This document shows positions 1 through 6,516 of a stretch of 13,527 nt of DNA, one piece after another (position 1 is the stretch's first letter; each line of letters opens with the position of its first letter). Both the position numbers and the translations under genes were made by a program. The notes beneath the pieces were generated by a model that saw only the letters and a list, made by a program, of their open reading frames with translations, did no database searches and was not told the origin of the DNA. The DNA lies in NCBI GenBank assembly GCA_040880725.1, contig JBBDHV010000049.1:1-13527 (forward strand), written 5' to 3'. Origin of the DNA: DATHWB01 sp040880725. Its GTDB lineage: Bacteria; Actinomycetota; Acidimicrobiia; Spongiisociales; ZC4RG35.

Positions 1-18
1 TTTTTTGGCGCGGAATTT

Positions 19-36
19 GTTCCCCTTGGGGGGAAC
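19..36. repeat. Short perfect hairpin (7-bp stem)
   Basis: GTTCCCC at 19-25 pairs with GGGGAAC at 30-36 around the 4-nt loop TTGG. No T-run follows on the plus strand and none precedes it closely enough to make a minus-strand terminator, so it is reported only as structure. Confidence 0.45.
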
Positions 37-97
37 CGGACGGGACACGGAGTGGACCGTTCGAAGGGGGGTGAGCGAGCTTGCGAGCGAGGAGGGG

Positions 98-155
98 CCC
101 CTGCACCCCCCGGACTTGCTTGATGGTGCGGGGGGCGACCCCCCTGCACCCCCCG
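98..155. repeat. 15-bp direct repeat pair
   Basis: CCCCTGCACCCCCCG occurs at 98-112 and again at 141-155, 43 bp apart. The second copy forms part of the right arm of the 125-150 hairpin. The arrangement resembles intergenic REP-like sequence, but two copies in one window cannot prove a dispersed family. Confidence 0.4.
125..150. repeat. Strong GC hairpin (11-bp stem, one bulge)
   Basis: GGTGCGGGGGG at 125-135 pairs with CCCCCC (139-144) and GCACC (146-150) around a CGA loop, with a single bulged T at 145. It is very stable but has no following T-run, so it is not a classical intrinsic terminator. It could be a REP-like element or an attenuating structure. Confidence 0.5.
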
Positions 156-276
156 AACGGCGCGGCCGGCGCGGACGGGTTGCCTGCGGAATCCACCCTA
201 TGGCCCATGACGGGAGCTTCACGACGCGGTCTGGGACTGTTTGAGGGGGACAGCCGGCTGCCATGAGCCGGCGAGG

Positions 277-300
277 GGGGTCGCGAGCGGAAGCGACCCC
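277..300. repeat. Perfect 8-bp stem hairpin upstream of argC
   Basis: GGGGTCGC at 277-284 pairs with GCGACCCC at 293-300 around the 8-nt loop GAGCGGAA. It ends 70 bp before the argC operator. No U-tract follows, so termination activity is not supported by sequence. Confidence 0.45.
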
Positions 301-370
301 GTCTCCCACATCTACGCGCGGGCCAAACCCGCCGAGGTGTAGCGCCTTTCCGTGGGTCTTGGCTGGAGCC

Positions 371-386
371 ATACGCATATGCGTAT
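371..386. promoter_or_regulatory. ArgR operator (ARG box) of the argC operon
   Basis: ATACGCATATGCGTAT is a perfect 16-bp palindrome 26 bp before the argC ATG. The identical 16 bp occurs once more, in front of argR (10446-10461), and I see no other copy in the window. Being shared only by the two arginine operons, one of which encodes ArgR, makes it the obvious ArgR site. Size and symmetry agree with the known ARG-box architecture (about 18-bp AT-rich palindromes), though the half-site differs from the E. coli consensus. Confidence 0.85.
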
Positions 387-389
387 ATA
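384..389 (+). promoter_or_regulatory. Candidate -10 element of the argC promoter
   Basis: TATATA overlaps the last three bases of the ARG box, so ArgR binding would occlude it. TATAGT at 386-391 is an alternative. Transcription would begin near 396, giving a leader of about 17-23 nt containing the GGGAG Shine-Dalgarno at 408-412. No good -35 hexamer is seen, so this is tentative. Confidence 0.4.
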
Positions 390-412
390 GTGGCGGTCCA
401 CAGAACCGGGAG

Positions 413-1453
413 ATGGGGTTGACGCGCAAGGTGGCGGTGTTCGGGGCGTCCGGGTATGCCGGAGGCGAACTCGTTCGGATGCTCGACGGGCATCCCGAGA
501 TGGAACTCGTCCATCTCGGCGCGCACTCGCGTATCGGTGCCCGTCTCTCCGAGGTGCATCCCCAACTCTCGGGTGGCGAACGTACGCTCGGTTCGAATGA
601 GCCCGATGACCTTCCCGACGGGGTCGAGGTGGTGTTCATGGCGCTACCGCACGGTGCGTCGTGGGAGATCGGCGAGACCCTGGCGAGGCGGGGGATCGCG
701 GTCGTCGACCTCGGAAGTGACTATCGGCTCGATACCGATGTGCGATATCGGGAGGCATACGGGGAGGGTCATCCGCTTCCCGATCGGCTGGGCGACTGGC
801 GGTACGGACTCCCTGAACTCTTCGACCTGACGGGTGCCTCCCTGGTTGCCTCGCCGGGGTGTTATCCGACCGCAGTCCTGCTCGCGATCGTCCCGTTCAT
901 CCGGGCGGGGCTGGTCGACGTCTCCAGTCCCATCGTCGCCGACTGCTTGAGCGGTGTCTCCGGCGCCGGTCGCAGCCTGAAGGAGAATCTTTTGTTCGGG
1001 TCGGTCGCCGAAGGTGCCCAGGCCTATGGAGTGACCCGGCATCGCCATCGGCCCGAGATCGAGATGGCCATCGCCCAGTCGACGGATCACGACCCCGCCG
1101 TCGTGTTCACCCCGCACCTCGTTCCGATGCAGCGCGGGGAGTTGGCCACCGTCACCGCTCGCCTGTCCGACGCCTCACTCGACGAGAGTTCGGCCCGGGC
1201 CGTGCTGGAAGACGCCTATGCGGGGCGCCCCTTCGTGTCTGTCATCGACTCACCTCCGCAGACTCGTTGGGCGGTGTCGTCGAACAGGGCGATCCTGTCC
1301 GCCTTCGTCGACCACCACGCCGGAGTCGTCATCGCCCAGGCCGCCATCGACAACCTGGTCAAAGGCGCGGCCGGACAGGCGATCCAGGCGGCGAACATCA
1401 TCGGAAACCTCCCCGAGGAGACGGGACTCCCGACGTCGGGGTGGATGCCATGA
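413..1453 (+). CDS. argC: N-acetyl-gamma-glutamyl-phosphate reductase
   Basis: ArgC catalyses the NADPH-dependent reduction of N-acetylglutamyl phosphate to the semialdehyde, the third step to acetylornithine, in the cytoplasm. The 346-residue product has the usual length. Residues 11-20 (GASGYAGGEL) are the dinucleotide-binding loop; SPGCYPT at 147-153 carries the catalytic Cys150; the HRHRPEIE segment near 210-217 holds the conserved histidine; KGAAGQA near the C-terminus is also typical. The start is ambiguous by two codons: GGGAG at 408-412 abuts ATG 413 but lies an ideal 6 nt before TTG 419. The same frame is open back to 263, but that extension contains the operator and is not family-like. 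The stop overlaps the argJ start by 4 nt (ATGA). First gene of the ArgR-controlled operon. Confidence 0.95.
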   Translation: MGLTRKVAVFGASGYAGGELVRMLDGHPEMELVHLGAHSRIGARLSEVHPQLSGGERTLGSNEPDDLPDGVEVVFMALPHGASWEIGETLARRGIAVVDLGSDYRLDTDVRYREAYGEGHPLPDRLGDWRYGLPELFDLTGASLVASPGCYPTAVLLAIVPFIRAGLVDVSSPIVADCLSGVSGAGRSLKENLLFGSVAEGAQAYGVTRHRHRPEIEMAIAQSTDHDPAVVFTPHLVPMQRGELATVTARLSDASLDESSARAVLEDAYAGRPFVSVIDSPPQTRWAVSSNRAILSAFVDHHAGVVIAQAAIDNLVKGAAGQAIQAANIIGNLPEETGLPTSGWMP

Positions 1454-2607
1454 GCGTCGTCGCCGCCCGAGGATTTCGTGCCGCAGGCGCCGCGGCGGGG
1501 ATCAAGGCATCCGGAGCGCCCGACATGGCGTTGGTCGTGGCCGATGAGTCCGTACCCGCAGCAGGGGTTTTCACGACGTCGCGAACGGCGGCACCTCCCG
1601 TGGAGGTCAGCCGGGCCCATCTTGTTTCGGGGACGGTCCGGGCGATCATCGTGAACTCGGGTTCGGCCAACGCCGGAACGGGTGATGGGGGACGAGACGA
1701 TGCCCGGGCCATGGCCGCTGCAGTGGCCGACGAGCTCGGTTGCGACCCCACCGAGATCATTGTGTGTTCGACGGGTCCGATCGGCGGCCGGCTGCCCATG
1801 GACTGCATCCTCGGCGCCGTACCCGGGCTCGTTGCGGGTCTGGGCGACGGAGCGGATCATGCCGAGGATGCCGCGCGAGGGATTCTCACGACGGATTCCG
1901 TTCCGAAAATGGCGACTGCAAGCAGAAGAGATTGGACCGTCGGCGGGATGGCGAAGGGGGCCGGAATGGTGCGTCCCGACATGGCCACGATGCTCGCGTT
2001 CCTCACCACCGACGCGGTGGCGACGCCGCAGGTGCTTCAGGAAGCGCTCATCGCGGCTACCGACGTCACCTTCAATGCGTTGAACATCGATGGGTGCCAG
2101 TCCACCAACGACACCGTCGTGCTCCTCGCTTCGGGCGCCTCGGGCATCGAACCGTCGGCCGAGGAGTTGGGAGACGTCGTGGAGGCGGTGTGTCGTGATC
2201 TCGCCTCGCAAATGGCCCGGGATGCCGAGGGGGCGTCCAAGGTGGTCGAGCTGCAGATCTCCGGCGCCACAGATGTCCGCTCCGCCCGCCGACTGGGGAT
2301 GGCCATCGCAGATTCCGCGCTCGTTCGGTCTTCGTTCTTCGGGGCTGACCCCAACTGGGGAAGGGTGCTGGCCGCGCTGGGGGTGGCGGGCGAACCCGTG
2401 GACCCCGATCACGTACAGATCGCCTACGACGGAACAGTGGTGTGTCGGGACGGGGTGGCCGCCCGCTTCGACGACGCCGAGCTGTCCGCCCGCCTCGCCG
2501 GGAACTTCTCGGTGTCGGTCCAGGTCGGGACCGGCTCCGGCCAGGCGGTCGTGACGACCACCGACCTCACCCCCGACTACGTCGTCTTCAACGGGGAACG
2601 CTCATGA
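1450..2607 (+). CDS. argJ: Bifunctional glutamate N-acetyltransferase / ornithine acetyltransferase
   Basis: ArgJ transfers the acetyl group of N-acetylornithine to glutamate; the bifunctional form also uses acetyl-CoA, opening and recycling the pathway. The 385-residue protein has the family length. It is made as a precursor that self-cleaves into two chains: the site is in KGAGMVRPDMATMLAF, with Ala179-Thr180 as the expected scissile bond and Thr180 the nucleophile. The oxyanion-hole motif reads STGPIGG at 107-113, with proline where valine is more common. The C-terminus (DYVVFNGERS) matches the family tail. ATG 1450 overlaps the argC stop by 4 nt; the frame is open upstream to 859 only as a shadow of argC. 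No separate argA-type synthase is in the window, and bifunctionality is inferred from the family. Confidence 0.95.
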   Translation: MSVVAARGFRAAGAAAGIKASGAPDMALVVADESVPAAGVFTTSRTAAPPVEVSRAHLVSGTVRAIIVNSGSANAGTGDGGRDDARAMAAAVADELGCDPTEIIVCSTGPIGGRLPMDCILGAVPGLVAGLGDGADHAEDAARGILTTDSVPKMATASRRDWTVGGMAKGAGMVRPDMATMLAFLTTDAVATPQVLQEALIAATDVTFNALNIDGCQSTNDTVVLLASGASGIEPSAEELGDVVEAVCRDLASQMARDAEGASKVVELQISGATDVRSARRLGMAIADSALVRSSFFGADPNWGRVLAALGVAGEPVDPDHVQIAYDGTVVCRDGVAARFDDAELSARLAGNFSVSVQVGTGSGQAVVTTTDLTPDYVVFNGERS

Positions 2608-3509
2608 CGACAGGGCACGGAGCGCCCGACCCCCAGAAGGCGCGGATCGCCAACTCGATGGGGAAAGCCTCGATCCTGATGGAGGCACTGCCCTATATCC
2701 AGCGGTTCCGGGGCCAGGTCGTGGTCGTCAAATACGGCGGGTCCACCATGGAGGACCCGGCACTGCAACAGAGCTTTGCGGGCGACATCACGCTCCTTCA
2801 CACGGTGGGGATTCTCCCGGTCGTGGTACATGGGGGAGGACCGCAGATCTCCGAGGCCATGGCCACCGCAGGTCTCGAACCCGCCTGGGTCGACGGTCTG
2901 CGCGTGACGGACGCAGCGACGATGAAAGTGGTCCAGCGGGTCCTCGTGGGCGAGGTGAACGCCGACATCGTCAGGATGCTCGGATCCCATGGCGCCGAGG
3001 CCATCGGAGTCAGCGGCATCGATGCCGGTCTGTTCCATGCGACTCCCAAGGACGAACGCCTCGGGTACGTCGGGGACATCACCGGCGTCAACACCGGACT
3101 GATCGATCGCCTCCTCGCCGAGCGGCTGGTGCCGGTCGTGGCACCCATTGCGCTCGGACCGGAGAACGATGTGTACAACGTCAACGCCGACACGGCGGCA
3201 GGTGCCCTCGCCGCCGCGCTCGGTGCCCGGAAACTCGTGTACCTGACCGACGTCGAGGGAGTGTTGGCGGATCCCGCCGTCGAGGCGTCGCTCATTCAGC
3301 GGATGGACTTGTCGGCGATGCAGGCGCTGCTTCCGACGATAGCGGGAGGCATGCTTCCCAAGCTCTCCTCGGTTGCAGCCGCATTGGAGGCCGGCGTTGC
3401 CCGCGCCCACATTCTCGACGGTCGGGTGCAGCACGTGCTGTTGTTGGAGATGTTCACGAGGGAAGGAATCGGGACGATGGTGACCCAGAACGGGGATGAA
3501 CGCCCATGA
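2604..3509 (+). CDS. argB: N-acetylglutamate kinase
   Basis: ArgB phosphorylates N-acetylglutamate with ATP, the second step and normally the feedback-controlled one. The 301-residue amino acid kinase has KYGGS at 43-47 (Lys43 for phosphate binding), HGGGP at 76-80, GLRVTD at 98-103, NVNAD at 192-196 and the GGMLPKL lysine motif at 248-254. A roughly 30-residue N-terminal helix before the core and the C-terminal H-x3-LE-x-FT-x2-GIGT stretch (residues 277-291) are features of the hexameric, arginine-inhibited class, so feedback by arginine is likely (inference). ATG 2604 is preceded by ACGGGGAA and overlaps the argJ stop by 4 nt; an internal ATG at 2658 would remove the N-terminal helix. It overlaps argD by 4 nt. 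Confidence 0.95.
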   Translation: MTTGHGAPDPQKARIANSMGKASILMEALPYIQRFRGQVVVVKYGGSTMEDPALQQSFAGDITLLHTVGILPVVVHGGGPQISEAMATAGLEPAWVDGLRVTDAATMKVVQRVLVGEVNADIVRMLGSHGAEAIGVSGIDAGLFHATPKDERLGYVGDITGVNTGLIDRLLAERLVPVVAPIALGPENDVYNVNADTAAGALAAALGARKLVYLTDVEGVLADPAVEASLIQRMDLSAMQALLPTIAGGMLPKLSSVAAALEAGVARAHILDGRVQHVLLLEMFTREGIGTMVTQNGDERP

Positions 3510-4675
3510 CGTCGCTGATCGAGCGCGAACGGGCGGCCGTGATGCAGACCTACGGGAGGACCCCTGTGGTGTTCACCCACGGGGCAGGCACCTTGCTCAC
3601 CGACGAACACGGCCGCCAGTACCTCGACTTCCTCACGGGTCTTGCAGTGGTGTCGGTCGGCCATGCCAATCCGCGGGTTGCGGCGGCGGTTGCGGCCCAG
3701 ATGGCAACACTCGTCCACGTCTCCAACCTCTATCTCACCGAGCCGATGATTCGCCTCGCCGAACGGCTGAATGCCCTTTCGGGACTGGACAGGACGTTCT
3801 TCGCAAACTGTGGTGCCACGGCAAACGAAGCGGCAATCAAACTGGCCAGACGCTGGGGGCAGTCGACGAAGGGGCCGGAATGCTACGAAGTGATCTCGCT
3901 TCTCGACTCCTTCCACGGGCGCTCGCTGGCCACCCTGGCGGCGACGGGCCAGCCGGCCAAACAGGCGGCGTTCGAGCCGCTGCCGCCGGGTTTTCATCAG
4001 GTGCCCCCGAGTGAGATCGAGAAGCTGGCCGACGCCGTCAGTGACACGACGGCCGCGGTCATGGTCGAAACCACGCAAGGCGAAGGCGGTGTCGTTCCGT
4101 TGTCCGCCGAGTACCTCCAGGCAATCCGGGCGCTCTGCGACGAACGCGAGATCCTGCTCATCGTCGATGACGTCCAGGCGGGCGTGGGTCGCACGGGGAC
4201 CTGGTTCTCGTGGCAGCAGCTCGGTTTCACGCCGGACATCGCCACGACCGCCAAGGCGCTCGCGAACGGTCTTCCGATCGGAGTGGCCATGGCGACCGAA
4301 GAGGTCGCTTCCGCCTTCCGTGTCGGCGACCACGCCACCACGTTCGGCGGAGGCCCGGCCGTGTGTGCCGGTGCACTGGCGGTCATCGAAGAAATCGAGT
4401 CCCGGGACCTTCTCGCCAACACCGTGGCACGCCAGGACCAACTGGTCGACGCGTTGAGCCGGCTCGTCGGAGTGCAGGCCGTGCGCGGAAGGGGTCTGCT
4501 CCTGGCGGCCGTGCTCGATCAGTCGAACGCCGCAGAGGTGACTGCCCGGGCGCTCGATGCGGGTCTCATCGTCAATGCAGTGCGCCCTGATGCGGTGCGG
4601 TTCGCGCCTCCACTGACGGTGTCAGGCGACGAGATCGACGACGCGGTCGAACGATTCGCGGGTGCGCTGGCGTGA
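3506..4675 (+). CDS. argD: Acetylornithine aminotransferase
   Basis: ArgD is a PLP-dependent class III aminotransferase that converts N-acetylglutamate semialdehyde and glutamate to N-acetylornithine and 2-oxoglutarate. The 389 residues cover the full fold. Seen are the PLP lysine Lys250 in TTAKALANGLPIG, Asp221 in IVDDVQAGVGRTG (contacts the pyridine nitrogen), the phosphate-binding TTFGGGP at 278-284, and VRFAPPLTV near the C-terminus. Some positions deviate from common consensus: NCGATANEAA at 101-110 where NSGAEANEAA is usual, DDVQ for DEVQ, and GGG for GGN. The reading frame is intact and position in the arg operon makes ArgD much the best call; a related omega-aminotransferase activity cannot be excluded. 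It overlaps argB and the next gene by 4 nt each. Confidence 0.93.
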   Translation: MTSLIERERAAVMQTYGRTPVVFTHGAGTLLTDEHGRQYLDFLTGLAVVSVGHANPRVAAAVAAQMATLVHVSNLYLTEPMIRLAERLNALSGLDRTFFANCGATANEAAIKLARRWGQSTKGPECYEVISLLDSFHGRSLATLAATGQPAKQAAFEPLPPGFHQVPPSEIEKLADAVSDTTAAVMVETTQGEGGVVPLSAEYLQAIRALCDEREILLIVDDVQAGVGRTGTWFSWQQLGFTPDIATTAKALANGLPIGVAMATEEVASAFRVGDHATTFGGGPAVCAGALAVIEEIESRDLLANTVARQDQLVDALSRLVGVQAVRGRGLLLAAVLDQSNAAEVTARALDAGLIVNAVRPDAVRFAPPLTVSGDEIDDAVERFAGALA

Positions 4676-5235
4676 GCACCGGTATCGCCGCAACGGCGCG
4701 GTTGACGATCCTTCAGGTCGGGTCGGGAAGTCCTGCAGTGAGATCCACGGTGTCCCTGGTCGTGGATGGGGATGCCGTCATCGTCATCGACCCGGGTATG
4801 GCGTCGTCTCAGACGGCGATCCTCGATCCCCTCACGGCAGCAGGCTTCGAGACTCGCGACGTCACCGACGTCGTCATCAGCCACCACCATCCGGACCACA
4901 CTGTCAACGTGGGACTGTTCGGAGACGCCAGGGTCCACGATCACTGGGCGATCTATCACCACGACACCTGGACGTCCCGTCCCGCCGAGGGCTTCCTGGT
5001 TTCGCCATCTGTCGTGTTGTGGGAGACCCCCGGGCACACCCCACAGGACATCACGACGCTCATCGGCACTGCCGCAGGGGTTGTGGCTGCCACCCATCTG
5101 TGGTGGTTCGAAGCCGGCCCGACCCCTGATCCGCTCGCCACCGACCCGGATGCCATCGAGCGCGGTCGTCGCCGCGTCCTCGAGGTGGCGACCCGGATCG
5201 TGCCCGGTCATGGCCCGGCTTTCGACATGGGCTGA
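4672..5235 (+). CDS. MBL-fold metallo-hydrolase (MBLAC1-like)
   Basis: A 187-residue metallo-beta-lactamase-fold hydrolase of unknown substrate. The metal motif HHHPDH lies at 71-76 (His71, His73, Asp75, His76), the third-strand histidine is in TPGHTP (His122) and the last in PGHGPAF (His180). Where most relatives have a Gly-Asp bridging ligand, this protein has ATHLWW (139-144), so Thr140/His141 stand in that place. The C-terminal segment DPDAIERGRRRVLEVA before PGHGP recalls the MBLAC1 subfamily, as does the compact length. GTG 4672 overlaps the argD stop by 4 nt (GTGA), so it is probably translated with the arginine operon and repressed by ArgR; a link to arginine metabolism is otherwise unproven. 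It could be a housekeeping thioester or phosphodiester hydrolase. Confidence 0.85.
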   Translation: MSTGIAATARLTILQVGSGSPAVRSTVSLVVDGDAVIVIDPGMASSQTAILDPLTAAGFETRDVTDVVISHHHPDHTVNVGLFGDARVHDHWAIYHHDTWTSRPAEGFLVSPSVVLWETPGHTPQDITTLIGTAAGVVAATHLWWFEAGPTPDPLATDPDAIERGRRRVLEVATRIVPGHGPAFDMG

Positions 5236-5386
5236 AACTCGGCTCGCAGCAGCCCCGAAGCGGTCAACGAAACGGTAGTTTGGTCGCCGTGAGATGCCGA
5301 CTCCCCGGATATGCCGCCTGTGACGGCGAGGACGACGGCGTGGTTCGTCACGCGTCCCGTCCCGTCGCCGTTCCAGGAGTCGTTCC
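5236..5386 (+). other. Intergenic gap before the transporter unit
   Basis: This 151-bp gap is the only loose same-strand junction in the window. GTGACG at 5320-5325 could pair with CGTCAC at 5346-5351 across a 20-nt loop, but this may be chance. No good terminator or -35/-10 pair was found. AGGAG at 5375-5379 is the ribosome site of the next gene. A separate promoter for the transporter unit probably lies here (inference). Confidence 0.4.
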
Positions 5387-6298
5387 ATGGCCTTTTCCGA
5401 AGTCCGCTCTCAGAGACACGCCCTTGCCCTGATCGCCGCAGCTGCCTGTTGGGGGCTGGGCGCCGTTGCCAGCAAGCGAGCCGTCGCCGAACTCGCTCCC
5501 ACCTCCCTCCTGGTCGTGCAGTTGGCCGCCAGCATCACCGCGCTGTCGGTCGTGCGACGGGTCGTCACCCCTCCGACACGGGCCCGTCCTTCCACGAGGA
5601 TGCTGGCGCTCGGGGTGTTGAACCCCGGTCTCGCCTACCTGCTGAGCCTGGCGGGGCTGACGACGATCACTGCGGGACTCTCGGTCCTCGTGTGGGCGCT
5701 CGAACCGGTCTTCATCGTCGTCCTCGCCTGGATCATCCTCCGAGACCGGATCGGCGGGACGACGGGTGCGTTGATGGTGGTGGCCGTGTGCGGTGCCGCC
5801 CTGGCGGGTTTCTCCGGAGCCGGGGGACTCGACGGGAGAGGAATGGCGCTGACCGCCGCGGCGGTGCTGTGCTGCGCGGTCTACACCGTGGGGGCGAGTG
5901 CGTGGTTCGCCTCTGAGTCGAACCTCGATGTCGTCATCGGTCAGCAGTGGTACGCATTGGGATTCGCCGTCCTCGCCCTCGGCCTGACGGCCGACCCTCA
6001 GGTGCTGGTCGACCTCTCGGGAGTCGGGGTGACGGGCTGGGTCAGCGCGGTGGGTTCCGGAGTCGTGTATTACGGGTTGGCGTTCTGGCTCTATCTCACG
6101 GGTCTCCGCCAGGTTCGAACCTCCACCGCCGCAATCTCGCTCAGTCTCATCCCGGTGTTCGGGGTTGCCGGCGGACTGGTCTTCCTGGGGGAACGACTGA
6201 CGTTGCTGCAGGCGGTGGGTGCCGGAGGTGTCGTTGCAGCGGTGGCGGCGATGGGGGTCAACACCACTCGGATGCCATCGGTAGGTTTGGGACGGTGA
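5387..6298 (+). CDS. EamA/DMT-superfamily transporter
   Basis: A 303-residue integral membrane protein with about ten hydrophobic segments arranged as two homologous EamA halves (about 12-143 and 152-290). The halves end in matching motifs: EPVFIVVLAWIILRDRI near 106-122 and SLIPVFGVAGGLVFLGERL near 253-271, the paired signature of the drug/metabolite transporter superfamily. Members export or import small molecules, including amino acids and metabolites; the substrate here cannot be read from sequence. Location between the arginine genes makes an amino-acid exporter conceivable but not shown. ATG 5387 has AGGAG 7 nt upstream. Its stop overlaps the start of a small downstream ORF by 4 nt (GTGA), so the three genes to 7571 are probably one transcript. 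Confidence 0.88.
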   Translation: MAFSEVRSQRHALALIAAAACWGLGAVASKRAVAELAPTSLLVVQLAASITALSVVRRVVTPPTRARPSTRMLALGVLNPGLAYLLSLAGLTTITAGLSVLVWALEPVFIVVLAWIILRDRIGGTTGALMVVAVCGAALAGFSGAGGLDGRGMALTAAAVLCCAVYTVGASAWFASESNLDVVIGQQWYALGFAVLALGLTADPQVLVDLSGVGVTGWVSAVGSGVVYYGLAFWLYLTGLRQVRTSTAAISLSLIPVFGVAGGLVFLGERLTLLQAVGAGGVVAAVAAMGVNTTRMPSVGLGR

Positions 6299-6516
6299 GT
6301 ATCACCGTCCCGACGGCCCAGGAGCGGCCCGGATCGACGCCGCCCCGGCCACCAGGCGGTCGAGGCGTGGGGGTCGGCAGGACACTGGGGAGCCATCGTC
6401 GGACCGGGATCGGGGATGTGCGTGCCTTCGTTCGGTCGGTTCCCGGACCTCGGGGGTATGCCGTGATCACCGAAGGTGGTCGTCCGGTGCTGTACCGGTG
6501 GGACGGATTGTCGTGA
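6295..6516 (+). CDS. Small coupled protein of unknown function (73 aa)
   Basis: I do not recognise this protein. The case for a gene is its junctions: GTG 6295 overlaps the transporter stop as GTGA, and its own TGA at 6514-6516 overlaps GTG 6513 of the next gene in the same way, the pattern used at every tight junction in the window. Without it there would be an unusual 200-nt hole inside the unit. The N-terminal half is proline/glycine/arginine-rich; the C-terminal half (AFVRSVPGPRGYAVITEGGR, then a VLYRWDG motif at the end) looks folded and strand-like. Third codon positions are GC-rich, about 70 percent by eye. No signal peptide or membrane segment. It might be a partner of the downstream protein, or a piece of it separated by a frameshift. 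Confidence 0.6.
   Translation: MSITVPTAQERPGSTPPRPPGGRGVGVGRTLGSHRRTGIGDVRAFVRSVPGPRGYAVITEGGRPVLYRWDGLS

Larger units (their letters stand above)
1..370. other. GC-rich non-coding leader region upstream of argC
   Basis: No convincing gene is seen on either strand in this stretch. The short open frames starting near positions 5, 81 and 263 are low-complexity, proline/arginine/glycine-rich translations of G- and C-runs without a recognisable domain, and the last one reads straight through the argC operator. The region opens with a T6 run, which could be the tail of a terminator for a gene left of the window. It holds three hairpins (19-36, 125-150, 277-300), a 15-bp direct repeat and a 10-bp palindrome CAGCCGGCTG at 251-260. 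No tRNA cloverleaf was found. Confidence 0.55.

Noticed and set aside
263..412. 50-residue N-terminal extension of ArgC
   Set aside because: It reads through the ARG box and has no family resemblance; ArgC normally begins a few residues before the GASGYAG loop.
859..1449. Upstream extension of argJ
   Set aside because: It lies fully inside argC in another frame, and ATG 1450 gives the normal ArgJ N-terminus and length.
1216..2412. 398-residue minus-strand open frame
   Set aside because: Antisense shadow of argC/argJ with arginine/glycine-rich low-complexity composition and no domain.
3296..4441. 381-residue minus-strand open frame
   Set aside because: Antisense shadow of argB/argD; these sense genes have full catalytic motifs, and the antisense product has none.
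5320..5351. Inverted repeat GTGACG/CGTCAC as a terminator or operator
   Set aside because: The 6-bp arms across a 20-nt loop with no T-run are too weak to call in this GC-rich sequence.
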